Below, in pieces: positions 12,446 through 23,068 of a stretch of 64,000 nt of DNA (positions are counted from its first letter, which is position 1; each line of letters begins with the position of its first letter). Location of the stretch: the NCBI RefSeq assembly GCF_032362555.1, contig NC_083526.1, positions 4,794,001 to 4,858,000 of the forward strand, written 5' to 3'. The stretch comes from Amyelois transitella (Eukaryota; Arthropoda; Insecta; Lepidoptera; Pyralidae). Under the pieces are notes generated by a model that ran no database searches, had not been told where the DNA came from, and saw only the letters and a program-made list of their open reading frames with translations. The position numbers and the translations under genes are program-made.

Positions 12446-12665
12446 TACTAGTAGTAGAATAGGACCACTCCATCTCATTTCCCATGGATGTCGTAAGAGG
12501 CGACAAAGGGATTTTCATTTTAGGCGATGGGCTAGCAACCTGTCACTATTTGAATCGCAATTCTATCATAAAGTCAAACAGTTGAACGTGACCTTTCAGT
12601 CTCTTCAAGGCTGTTGTCTCTGTCTACCCCGCAAGGGATATAGACGTGATTATATTAATGTATGA
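12446..12665 (+). mobile_element. SINE-like family 1 copy
   Basis: Starts at AATAGGACCACTCCATCTCA and ends in GACGTGATTATATTAATG; the CTTATAAACTTGGG block is deleted. Confidence 0.7.
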
Positions 12666-13199
12666 ATGAATGAAATTGTTTGTTCGACAAAGTCGAGGAC
12701 GGTTGTTGATTTTAAGTTAACTTACCAGGTATCGCATTAGACTCAGTTTCAAATTAGCAGTAAAAATAACGCTTTACCTTTTGTAAAAAAAAATTAACAC
12801 CTAAATTATTATTAATAACGTGCTCAGTATGTGAATGTGTTCGTATGTCATACAGGTATTTATGATGTAAAGATGAGGTCTCGTTTACTGCGATTTACGT
12901 GTAACAAATCCATACTTTAAATGACTGCCTTTTTTCTTTAATATTTACAACATTAATTTTTAATAATTTTATCCATATGTTTATTTTACTACCAGAGCCA
13001 TTCCAGAACTAGTTTTTACTTGCAATAGTAAAATACGTGCATAGGTACTCAATACTCATAGACTTTCTCATGTACCTACGTATATTATTCTATATCGTAA
13101 TTCCAATCAAACCACGTTATGTGCCTTAAAAAATTATCGGTGTGGAATATGTACATATGTAATGTCACTTAATGTGACAATCATTGGAAATCACACAGA

Positions 13200-14115
13200 A
13201 ATAGGCTATTTGACTGTATTAAAAATATACATTTCTTTTATGTCATCAGTCTTAATATTATTTTTTTGGAGCGATTTGTAATAACGCAAGATAAAAATAT
13301 TGCATTATTTAAACAAAATCCGTCTCAGAAAATTAGGTTTTTATATGCAGCTGTCACGTGACTAAAAACGAACGTGATTGGCTATTTCTATTATGACGTC
13401 AATTATCCATAAACAGACTGTGGATCGTACCGTTCCTTAGTGTTCGCTATTATTTTTCAAGATTTTATAAGTGTTTGATCGCTCAGGATTACTCAGATAA
13501 CATAGGTATTTAATAATGGAAACCAATTCCGCGAAAGCTGACAGTCAAAACCTACAAAAAGTAGTCGCAATACTTAATGGTTGGAAGAAAAAATCTGGAT
13601 TGTCTTCTTCAAAGACAATCCAGATTTCTATGCTGCCGAACTGAGGAATGTGAAAACATCAATGTAAGTATATCTTGGTAACCACTGATCTTAGATCATG
13701 ATCTGAAACCACTTCTTGCGAATATTCAAATCCATCGGCATAGAAAAAAACAGTTTCGTAGGAGATTTTATTGTTGTATTAGTGCATTGAGGCACTGCAT
13801 AACATTTATAGGAACTCATTTTAATAATTTTCACACATATGACGTGGCACAAGTTAAATAAAACAAGAGAAAATCAAAACTTTATGAAACACCAACAAGC
13901 TTTGTATGATATTTACACGAAATTTACGTCACTGCATGCCATGGCCGCCATATTGCTAAAAGTCGCGTTTTGGCGGCATATTTGAATATTTCATTTTCTT
14001 TTTCGATTTTTTAATAAAATAGCTGTAATAATGGCAGAAAAGTATTTTTGTAGGGCTCCTTATAAACAAATAAATACCCTAAGATAGTTTTTAGAACTTT
14101 GTCAAATAGCCTATT
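13200..14115. mobile_element. putative non-autonomous DNA transposon, 15-bp TIRs
   Basis: AATAGGCTATTTGAC at 13200-13214 is matched exactly in inverse at 14101-14115, 0.9 kb apart, with weaker similarity further in. The interior has a short frame starting METNSAKADSQNLQK at 13516 that breaks at a fold-back. No transposase was recognised. Target duplication is ambiguous (TA/TAT possible). Confidence 0.55.
13591..13627. repeat. perfect 16-bp inverted repeat, 5-nt loop
   Basis: AAATCTGGATTGTCTT and its exact complement around CTTCA, inside the TIR-bounded element. Confidence 0.85.
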
Positions 14116-14120
14116 GTGTC

Positions 14121-14425
14121 GTGTGCCGTATTGTTCCCGGCGCCAATAGAAACACTCCATCTCATTCCTATGGATGTCTTAAAGGCGAATAAGGGATAGG
14201 TTTATAAACTTGAGATTCTTCTTTTAGGCGATGGAATAGAAACCTGTCACTCATTGAATCTCAATTCTATAATTAAGCGAAGCAGCTGAACCTGGCTCAT
14301 CAGTCTTTCAAAACTGTTGGCTCTGTCTACCCCGCAAGGGATATAGACGTGAAAACAAACAAGAAGCAATAAAGATATTACAAACAAACAAACAAACGTG
14401 ATTATATGTATGTTTGTATGTATGA
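14121..14425 (+). mobile_element. SINE-like family 1 copy with tail insertion
   Basis: Starts GTGCCGTATTGTTCCCGGC right after the TIR element. The tail GACGTGA is interrupted by a ~50-nt insertion with (CAAA)n before the GATTATATGTATG ending. Confidence 0.7.
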
Positions 14426-14849
14426 AATAGAATAATATGTTTTCGTTACCGCTGTAAGTCAGACCTCAGCCTTATAACCTTTGCATAAACTCAACATCAG
14501 ACAATCACATTTATTATCTATTATTATTTTCGATATCTTTTCGAATTGATGTCTTCGACATTTGTTAAAATTTCTTTTGATTGATATTTTTTTTACACCT
14601 GTGCCTCTTATTTTTTCTATACTGTCAATGTGATTAGTCACATTCTTTTAGTGAGAGCGTAGGGTGAGAGTTATATCACACAATTAAAATATATATGTAG
14701 ATACGTATGGTGACATACCTAAGGTTTTTAAATATTACTATTATTATAAGTGTATATAGGCTAACAAACTGTAACTATATTTGACTTTTGGCTCTGTCTA
14801 CCCCAAAATAAATAAATGAGTGATATATGTATGTAGGTCTTTTCCCTCC

Positions 14850-15085
14850 TGACTTTAGTCCCTGTTACATCATCACCACTCTGGAGAGAATCCCGGGTTG
14901 AGTCCTTGACCATGGATCCTGGATTGGATGAGTCAGGTTTTTACACGAACGACTCCCGTCTGTCATCCGCAACCTTTGCAGGGGAACCTAATTCGTATCG
15001 AATCATAGTTACACATCCAATTGCCTGAAAGTGCAGGTTTCCTCGCGATGTTTTTCCTCACCATAAGAGCATCTAGCTTTTAAAA
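14850..15085 (-). repeat. repeat family 2, long copy
   Basis: Contains GAGTCAGGTTTTTACACGAA, ACTCCCGTCTG, CAATTGCCTGAAAGTGCAGG and CCTCGCGATGTTTTTCCTCA, a block known from many lepidopteran genomes. Confidence 0.65.
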
Positions 15086-15311
15086 CATTATTTATAGGTA
15101 TACATTATTAATTTTAAAAATTATGTGGTTACTAAAAGTCCCTTAAAAATCACTAACATCTTCCTAAATTACAACTAAAGGCTTGCTATAAAATTCGTCA
15201 TGGGAAGACGATATAGTAATGATACTTTCTCTCAGTCTTCATTTGATGATAGCACATTAACTTGATATGCTTAGTGCTTATACTTATTTATTCGGGTGTC
15301 AATTTGAGATT

Positions 15312-15568
15312 TGTGTGGTTCCCGGCACCAATAGAAATAAGAATAGGACCACTCAAATTCTTTCCCATGGATGTCGTAAAAGGCGACTAAGGGATGGGCT
15401 TATAAACTTGAGATTCTTTAAGGCGACGGGCTAGCAACCTGTCAGTTAATATCAAATCTCAATTCTATCAGTAAGCCATACAGCTGAACGTGGCCTATCA
15501 GTATTATCAAGACTGTTGGCTCTGTCTACCCCGCAAGGGATATAGTCGTGATTATATGTATGTATGTC
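15312..15568 (+). mobile_element. SINE-like family 1, full-length copy
   Basis: GTGTGGTTCCCGGCACCAAT through GATTATATGTATGTATG; one of the best copies. Confidence 0.8.
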
Positions 15569-15591
15569 AATTTGAGATACACAACACACAA

Positions 15592-15615
15592 AGAGAGAGA
15601 GAGAGAGAGAAAGAG
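15592..15615. repeat. (GA)n microsatellite
   Basis: About eleven GA units with one A interruption. Confidence 0.85.
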
Positions 15616-16019
15616 ATTTGTATAACAACTTACATATCTGTCACACTGACGAAATTCATGAATTGCATACATATAGTGTGAAGTACGGAGAAGGATAAAG
15701 GACATTTTAACTCGGGCAGAGCTGCGGACGTATGCTAGTAATAAAATTAACACAAAAGTTTGCCTGATCCTTTTTACATATGGGGCGGTTTTGAGTTGGT
15801 TGGTTTGTAACCATGCGCTTTCAAACGAATGCTGTTGTGAGAGAGCATAAAACAGAAAAAGTTCTCATCGACTTGGATAGATGGCGCTTAAAGTAATTGA
15901 AAGTTTATGTTATTTTATTACAGTAGGAGGTTTTGTTCTTCGTTTAGAGCTGAAAATTTTCGGTTTTAGCGAAATTATTTGCCTGTTTGTGTGAAATCCT
16001 TTACTATTATTATAAGTAA

Positions 16020-16272
16020 CTAGCTTTCCGCCCGCGGCTTCGCCCACGTATAATTCGGTTATATATAGCGTTTTTTAATGATCTCGACAGGGCTTTTTCT
16101 TCCACAGGCTGAAATCTTGTTACAACTGGAATTAAATATAGCCTGTGTTACTCAGGGATGATGTAGCTTTCTAATGGTGAATGTTTGAAATCGATTCAGT
16201 AGTTTATCGATTACATGTGTAAACAAACAAACATATAAAAAAATAGATTGTTCCTCTTTATAATATTAGTAT
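16020..16272 (+). mobile_element. non-LTR 3' tail (CCCGCGGCTTCGCCC type)
   Basis: TTTCCGCCCGCGGCTTCGCC start, then AGCCTGTGTTACTCAGGGAT, ATCGATTCAGTAGTTTATCG and a TCTTTATAATATTAGTATA end: a widespread insect repeat. Confidence 0.65.
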
Positions 16273-16360
16273 ACATACAAATCTATATAGAAAAAGTAAA
16301 GCGAGACAAAATCATCGTCTCAAAAGAAAAAAAAAACAGGATTTATAGGACGAAGAGGCC

Positions 16361-16600
16361 TTACAGGATTTCCTTGTAAACAATATTTTTAGTTTTTTTA
16401 TTATTTACCAGTATGAACAGGTTAGAGGGAGAGCTGACACGCGAGCAAGCAACATACAGATGTCCATGAGAGAAACAATCTTCTCTTAAATCAACACCAG
16501 CGACTTTAAAAGTTTGCCCTTGAGACTTATTTATCGTCATCGCAAAGCAAACTGCATACCGATTACGCCGAGATTTATGGACCGATTTACGTGATTCTTT
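16361..16600 (-). pseudogene. Helitron RepHel helicase, C-terminal remnant
   Basis: Minus-strand reading gives CFAMTINKSQGQTFKVAG, VDLREDCFSHGHLYVACSR, VSSPSNLFIL and ends YKEIL-stop at 16361. These are the last PIF1-family helicase motifs of lepidopteran Helitrons. Upstream the frame becomes foreign sequence, so only the C-terminus survives. A separate repeat (AGGATCTGATGATGG) abuts at about 16655. Confidence 0.75.
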
Positions 16601-17129
16601 TTTTGTTCGGTAGAGTATACTTTCAAGTTGGTCCCGTTGTTACCTAGTCAGGATCTGATGATGGTATTCCAGGGAAATCAAGGGCAAACCTCAAATTTAC
16701 AGGCAATTACGTTTTTGACAATTTCATAGATCTGTTTAAGTATTTGCGTCTGATAGTCATCATCCCATGTGAATGAGCTGATGATGGAAGGTACAACTCC
16801 TCAACGGTTAGGAGTTGAAAGAAAATTCTTACGAAGTTATACGTACATGTGAGGCTATTAGGTTGACCTGATAATAAAAAGTAAATCTCATTAACGTTAA
16901 GAATTTAGGTAAAAATGGATGCGGACAAATTTCGTCTCTTCACTTGTTTCCTTTTAGCTGTTTGTATGGGTAGTGTTAACACAAAATAGGGATTTAAAGG
17001 CGTGATGTTATTAATGTTATGCATGTATGTACATAATTATGTATGTTATTATGTATGTTAAAGAGACGACTGAAAGTTGTCATACAAAGTCTTTTTTTTA
17101 TGGATGGGAAATCATCAAATGAAGGAAGG

Positions 17130-17700
17130 GAGTGTCAGACTTTTACTGACTAAAACCCACCTCGTTCCTTCAGTTGCCCTTTGCGTTCCGGGGCCACGGT
17201 ATCTCGTTAGAACTTTCCCGCAGCCCCGGCTCAGTTTATCCCGTTTCCCCCCCTTGGGGGTTGACATTTCAAAAATCCCTTCTTAGTGCTCACTTATGTT
17301 ACTAAAGGAACCTCTGTTCAAAATCTCAGACTCCTATACCGAGCGGTTTCGGCTGTGCGTTAATAAATCAGTCACCCAATCGCACCCCCTAAATCACGAT
17401 TGGAGGGTAGTTTGAAAAAACTTATAATGTCAAACATATTTACTTGCCTATGTACGTGTTCATGCCAAGTTTCAAGTTTATAAACCCAAGGAATAAGATT
17501 TTTCATAGAAACGTTTTCACCCCTTTTCCCCCCCTTGGGGGTTGAATTTCCAAAAATCCTTTCTTAGTGCTCCCCTACATATCCCAAGGAACCTACTTAC
17601 ATTCCAAATTTCAGCTGTCTACGACCAGTAGTTTCGACTGTGCGTTGTCTGTCAGTCAGTCACTCAGTAACGGAAGAGTTTTATATATATAGATTTGTCT
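17130..17700 (+). repeat. non-LTR 3' UTR repeat, two units
   Basis: Two diverged units with CCCCCTTGGGGGTTGA, AAAATCC(C/T)TTCTTAGTGCTC and a terminal CAGTCAGTCACTCAGTAACG, ending TTTTATATATATAGAT. Units start near 17215 and 17520. Confidence 0.6.
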
Positions 17701-18131
17701 TCACGGGTGTACCTACGCATGCGAGTACAAATAGTTCATCTGAATTACTTGTAGTGGCAGACATTCAAAAGGTACGTATATTTAATACTAGAGGCCGCCC
17801 GCGACTTCGACCGCATGGAAACCCTATTACTCCCGCGGGAACTCCGGCATAAAAAAAAATAAACATTTTTTACTCTTTAAATAAACCCGTGGTGTAGTTA
17901 GGTATATGCAGTGTTAATTTTATTAAAAAAATGGTGTAATGTAAAACTTACCAACATTTTTACCTATGGGTTAACCGGGTGCGACATTTTTACTCTCTTC
18001 ATGGATCCATGATGCAGGTTTAAATCGGATTCCATCGTTTAATTTCTTCCACTATTTTGAACTCCTGCCTTCCGTTCTATCTTTTGATGTTCCTGTAGAT
18101 ATTCAATAAGTAAAATAGGTAAATACATACA

Positions 18132-18394
18132 CATACATACATACATATGGTCACGTCTTTGTCCCTTGCGGGGTAGACAGAGCCAATAGTCTTGAAAAGA
18201 CTGAATGGCCACGTTCAGCTATTTGGCTTAATGATAGAATTGAAATTCATATAAAGTGACAGGTTGCTAGCCCATCGCCTAAAAAAGAATCCCAAGTTTG
18301 TAAGCCTATCCCTTAGTCGCCTTTTACGACATCCATGGGAAAGAGATGGAGTGGTCCAATTCTTTTTTGTATTGGTGCCGGGAACCACACGGCA
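18132..18394 (-). mobile_element. SINE-like family 1, full-length copy
   Basis: (CATA)n tail at the left end through GGTGCCGGGAACCACACGGC. Confidence 0.8.
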
Positions 18395-18518
18395 CATAGG
18401 TAAATAGTTAGTAGATCGTTTAATTGATATCTCCTGACATTTTAACATCACGCTCTACACTACATAGTGTTTGGGACTTCTTGTGCCCTTGCATACTTCT
18501 AGCTCAATTCATACATAT

Positions 18519-18766
18519 ATATACTATAATCACGTCTATATCCCTTACAGAGTAGAGAGAGCCAACAGTCTTGAACATACTGATAGGCCTCGTTCAGCTG
18601 TTTAGCTTACTAATAGAATTCAAATAGTGACAGGTTGCTAGCCCATCGCCTAAAAAAAGAATCCCAAGTTCATGAGCCTATCCCTTAGTCGCCTTTTACG
18701 ACATCCATAGGAAAGAGATGGAGTACTCCTATTCTTTTTTCTATTGGCACCGGGAACCACACGGCA
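18519..18766 (-). mobile_element. SINE-like family 1, full-length copy
   Basis: Same orientation as the copy ending 125 bp to its left; ends GGCACCGGGAACCACACGGC. Confidence 0.8.
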
Positions 18767-19324
18767 TCTAAATTAGTAAATAGTAAACAAGTATTTATAA
18801 CGCATTAATATTTCCGGACTATAATGAAAGTATTACCGGCAAATTTGCGGTTTTTAAATAATTACTGTATCGTGATATGATCAATTATTTGTCATAATAC
18901 AAGACATTCACTTAGTTATAAGCCGACCGAATATAGAGTGCGTTTAGTAGAACTTAGTGTGTGGGTGACTGAGTTAAAATCATGCTAATAATATTCTTGA
19001 AAGTATTTGTTTTAACCACGACCCAAAAAAGAAAATAATTTTGTATAAATTTCAAATTTAATCGTAATGATTTTTTATCAATTAAGTACCTAAAGAATCG
19101 TTATGTTAGCTATGTTAAAAATAGTGTAACGAAAGATGTTATAACATGTTTTAATCAAAGTATGCCTAAAAAGGAACTTTATATGAGATAATATGCGACT
19201 GGAATAGATTTCCAAAACAGCTTCAAAAACGAACAATACGCAAACTCTTTAGATAGGATTGTTTTGTTTTTCTAAGTAGATAGATTCACTATTTTTATAC
19301 ACAAGTTTCATGGTTAAATCAATA

Positions 19325-19402
19325 CATATGGAGTCACGTCTATATCCCTTGCGGGCCAGACAGAGCTCAGTCTTGGAAAGACTGAAAGGCTTCGCTCAGC
19401 TG
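19325..19402 (-). mobile_element. SINE-like family 1, 3' fragment
   Basis: Only the tail third (ACGTCTATATCCCTTGCGGG to GCTCAGCTGTA), ending 86 bp before the DIRS left end. Confidence 0.6.
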
Positions 19403-19488
19403 TAATCCACACAGCACCACATCCACCACATCAAAAATTTTTATAAGCACTTTACGAACTGAAACGTTATTAGATAAATGTTTAGAGC

Positions 19489-19673
19489 AATTATGCTCGT
19501 GTTTCGTCCTCAAGATTAGCAAGATTATGGTTTGTTTACACATGTAGTTACACATGACATGTGCCGCCACAGCAGTGAATATTTGAGGTAGTCAAAAAAA
19601 AAAAATATATTGAACAAAATGTGGGTAGGACGCGCTATTCGCTTGGCTGCCAACTTCTTATTTCATACTCATT
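19489..19673 (+). repeat. DIRS left inverted terminal repeat
   Basis: Matches, as reverse complement, the right terminal region 24502-24658 from the CATACTCATT end back to TTGCTAATCT. The outermost part (to 19489) is unique and is mirrored only in the internal complementary region. Confidence 0.88.
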
Positions 19674-19728
19674 CACATTCAGTGCTCCGCCACAGCACGT
19701 CGCGCTTTTTATAAATTATTTCTTAATT

Positions 19729-21287
19729 ATGTCTTCTCGAAAACGTTTCAATAGTGATTCTGTCGAATTGAAAAAATTACTTAAAAAAGTGAAAAATTTA
19801 GAAAAGAAAGTCAATGATCGTAAACGTCGTCGGATAATTGAAGAAAGTTCTTCATCATGTTCATCGTCATCAGAATTGGCGGTTTCTTCACCAGCTCGGA
19901 GCCGTGCGCAGTCACCGGAAAACCTAGAAGGTACCTAGGATAAAACTTTATTGTGCTTAAAATAGCTTCCCCTGTGTTTGCGGTATAACAACTAAATCAG
20001 AGTTATACCTACACACCAACAGTAATTGCTTGACCTGCTGTTAGAAGCTATGCATTACTGGGTTTGCGATATAACAACTTATCTGAGTTATATCTACCCA
20101 CAAGACAGTAATGTTTCTTAATTCCACGCTGCTATTCAAGGACCTGCGTCGGGAATCCTTCATCTGTAGGATATCGCATTACTGGGTTTTTCGGTATAAC
20201 AAATAACAGAGTTATATCTACCCACTATATAGTAATGCCTTCTATTGCACATGCGGTTTTTTTTTTTACCGTTCATTTCGGGTTTACAACATTGTTGTTA
20301 CCCAAGTACCCACTTGCAATAATGCAACGTGTAATTAACGGCAGTAGCATTTAACGGCATAAAATTAATTTTTCAGGCGGAATCCAGCAAGTTCCCGTTG
20401 ATGTCCATGACATCCCACGGCTTCACAGCCGTTCACCCAGCCCATGTAGGGGTAATCTCGTCGCCGAAAAAGAGATGTTACCGTTGACCTGTCCTCCTAC
20501 TGCTAATACGGAGATTCTCGATGAGAATCTTATAGAACTAGATAGTTCTATTTTGGAAATTCTTGGAGAAGATCCCACGGCAGCTACCACATATGGTAAA
20601 GATATTCAAAAAGACCTGGCCGTTCGACTTGAGCATATCGCAACACAAGGGTTATCAAGGGAAACCCGCAAGGAGTTGCTCGAAAAATTCCTCATACCGA
20701 GTAATTGTACTCTTATTGATGCACCAGCCATTAATCCTGAAATAAAGGGCGCTATACCTATAGTAGTTGCAAAAAGAACTAAAGCTATGGAATACAAACA
20801 AAAACAATTAGCTGGTGCTATTGCGGGTCTCAGTATAATCATAACTCAATTAATTAACAAGAAAGATTCTAACTCGGAAATACTAAAAAAATTAATGGAT
20901 GTTTGTCGGTTACTGTGTGACTGTCAACACAATGATTCTGTTACAAGGAAGGGATTTATTCTGAGCACTCTTAAGAAAGATATGAAAGAACAAATAGAAA
21001 ATACTAAAATAGATAAGTTTTTATTCGGTAATGACTTGGCCGAAACTTTAAAAGCCGCTAAGGCTATAAATAAATCTAGTGCTGAACTTAAGCCAGTTCC
21101 TGTAAAGCAACCTACAAGAAAAGCAGCTAATTTCTCTTCAAAAAACGTGAAAGCACCCCCGAATCGTCGGGGGACTACATCAACATCACAAAGACCCCAG
21201 GAGACTGCGCCGGAGCGGCGGACGAAGCTTCAGCGCGCCAGCTCGTCGAGGACATCGCAGCGAGCGTCGAGACACAACCACCGCTAA
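19729..21287 (+). CDS. DIRS gag-like protein, spliced (370 aa)
   Basis: Exon 1 (19729-19930) encodes a basic coiled-coil start (LKKLLKKVKNLEKKVNDRKR) and a Ser-rich stretch, and would stop one codon after GAA GGT ACC. A gtacct donor at 19931 and a tttttcag acceptor at 20376 remove 446 nt and join in frame to exon 2 (20377-21287). Exon 2 runs through EKEMLPLT into the long gag-like frame and ends in a basic Arg/Ser-rich tail. The combined length is a multiple of three. Without splicing, the second part would start at ATG 20475. Similarity to DIRS gag is by position and composition; no zinc knuckle was seen. The splice is inferred from frame continuity. Confidence 0.7.
19931..20376 (+). other. 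putative intron of the DIRS gag, with hairpin array
   Basis: GT-AG bounded, 446 nt, with stop codons, joining two gag frames in matching phase. It contains three copies of a structured unit (19967-20238) and a T-run. Direct evidence is frame continuity only. Confidence 0.6.
19967..20238 (+). repeat. three ~63-nt nested hairpin units
   Basis: Units at 19967-20029, 20052-20114 and 20176-20238. The third is clearest: GCATTACT pairs with AGTAATGC, GGGT with ACCC, and TATAAC with GTTATA around a ~10-nt loop. The second shares nearly all of this. The first keeps the inner stem but has a worn outer stem. Spacing is uneven (85 and 124 nt), so this is not a simple tandem satellite. Confidence 0.8.
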
Positions 21288-21289
21288 AT

Positions 21290-23065
21290 TCGGTAAAATA
21301 TGCCGGTAGACTTTCTCATTTCTACTGCCAATGGAAATGTTTGACCAACGATCCTACCGTCTTATCATGGATAAAAGGTTATGAAATACCTTTCATTGAA
21401 CCACCAGTTCAGACAGTGTTGTATCAACGAACGACATTGCCTTCTAGTACTGAGAAAAAATATTTCGCAAAAGCCGTTCATAACCTTTTATCTATTGGAG
21501 CAATATCTACATGTGAACCCTGCGAAGGTCAATTTATTTCAAAGGTATTTTTAATACCAAAACCAAATGGAAAAATGAGATTTATACTAAACCTTAAACA
21601 ACTTAATAAATATATTAAAACTTGTCACTTCAAATTAGAAGATTTAAGGACAGCTGTAAAACTTATCTCGAAAGATTGTTTTATGAGTACAGTTGACATA
21701 AAAGATGCCTATTTTTTTATAAAAATCCATCAAAATTCGAGAAAGTACCTTCGATTTTCCTTAAACAATCAACTGTACGAGTTCAACGTTTTGCCTTTTG
21801 GCCTTAACACTGCTCCATTTGTTTTTACAAAAATTATGAAACCCATTGTTAAACTCCTTAGACAATGCGGGTACATTTCAATTATTTATTTAGATGATAT
21901 TTTTTTTTAATTGGAGATACCTATGAATCTTGTTTAGAAAATGTATCAAAAACTATAAAACTTTTAACCTCACTAGGTTGGGTAATAAACGAAGAGAAAA
22001 GTGTTCTTAAACCAAGTACATCAAGTAGATTTTTGGGGTTTATATTAGACTCTAAGCAAATGGAAATTAGTATACCTTCAGAAAAAATAAATAGAATTAA
22101 AAAAGAACTAGAAAAATTCATTAAATTAAATCGTTGTAAGATAAGAGACTTCGCTAGCTTACTAGGTTTGCTGGTATCTGCCTGTCCTGCTGTCGAGTAT
22201 AGCTGGCTTTACACAAAAGAGTTTGAAAGATGCAAATTCTTAAATTTACAACCTGATACAGATTACGATAAATATATGACCTTACCAAAATCATTAAATA
22301 AGGATTTTACTTGGTGGCTTAGAGCTATTAGGCACCCAAAATGTAAAATCAAGGACGAGGTCTTCGAATTAGAGATTTTTACGGATGCCTCAACTACAGG
22401 GTGGGGTGCGTGGTAAAAATACTGCCAGCGGCCCTTGGAGTGCAGATGAACAAAATAGACACATTAACTATTTAGAGATCTTAGCCGCATTCCTTGGCCT
22501 TAAGACCTTTGCAAAATATTGTTATGATGTTCAAATTCTTTTAAGGATTGATAATACAACCGCTATTTCGTATATAAATCGAATGGGTGGAATTCAATTC
22601 CCTCATCTTACGCAAATCACAAAGGAATTATGGCAATGGTGTGAAATGCGACAAATCCATGTTTATGCATCATACATCAATTCCTCGGCTAATAACATTG
22701 CTGATGCGGAATCTAGAAAACCGCATCCTGATATAGAATGGGAACTCGCAGATTGGGCTTTTCTTCAAATAGTTGATAGTTGGGGACTCCCAGAAGTTGA
22801 TATTTTTGCAAGCAGAATTAATGCTAAATGCAATAAATATATTTCTTGGCATAGAGACCCAGACGCAGTATTTGTCAACGCTTTTACAATATCTTGGTCA
22901 AATATATTTTTTTATGGATTTCCTCCATTTGCCATAATTCTTAAAACTCTTCGTAAAATAATATGTGATAAGGCCAAAGGAATCTTAATTGTTCCTCATT
23001 GGCCCACACAACCGTGGTTTCCATTATTTAGGAGCCTTCTTCAAACTGTACCAGTAATGTGGTGA
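21290..23065 (+). pseudogene. DIRS reverse transcriptase / RNase H, two frame breaks
   Basis: The frame opens after the gag stop. The region to 21910 carries RT motifs: STVDIKDAYFF (first catalytic Asp), LPFGLNTAP, and the YLDD box at about 21892-21903. A T-run at 21900-21908 then throws the frame into a stop. The next segment (about 21911-22416) continues RT and enters RNase H (EIFTDASTTGWG), and a second shift occurs at about 22408-22412. The remainder (to 23065) has the RNase H continuation (NYLEILAAFLGL) and the DIRS-typical domain VDIFASRINAKCNKY and PHWPTQPWFP. Each segment is well conserved, so the breaks are recent or are sequencing errors in repeats. No methyltransferase domain was recognised. 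Confidence 0.8.
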
Positions 23066-23068
23066 TAA

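Noticed and set aside
15526-15753. 75-codon minus frame
   Set aside because: Made of SINE sequence and a GA microsatellite.
17077-17286. 69-codon plus frame
   Set aside because: Lies in a non-LTR 3' UTR repeat with C-runs; not a gene.
19621-19728. Upstream extension of DIRS gag start
   Set aside because: Runs through the inverted terminal repeat from a non-ATG codon; ATG 19729 is the better start.
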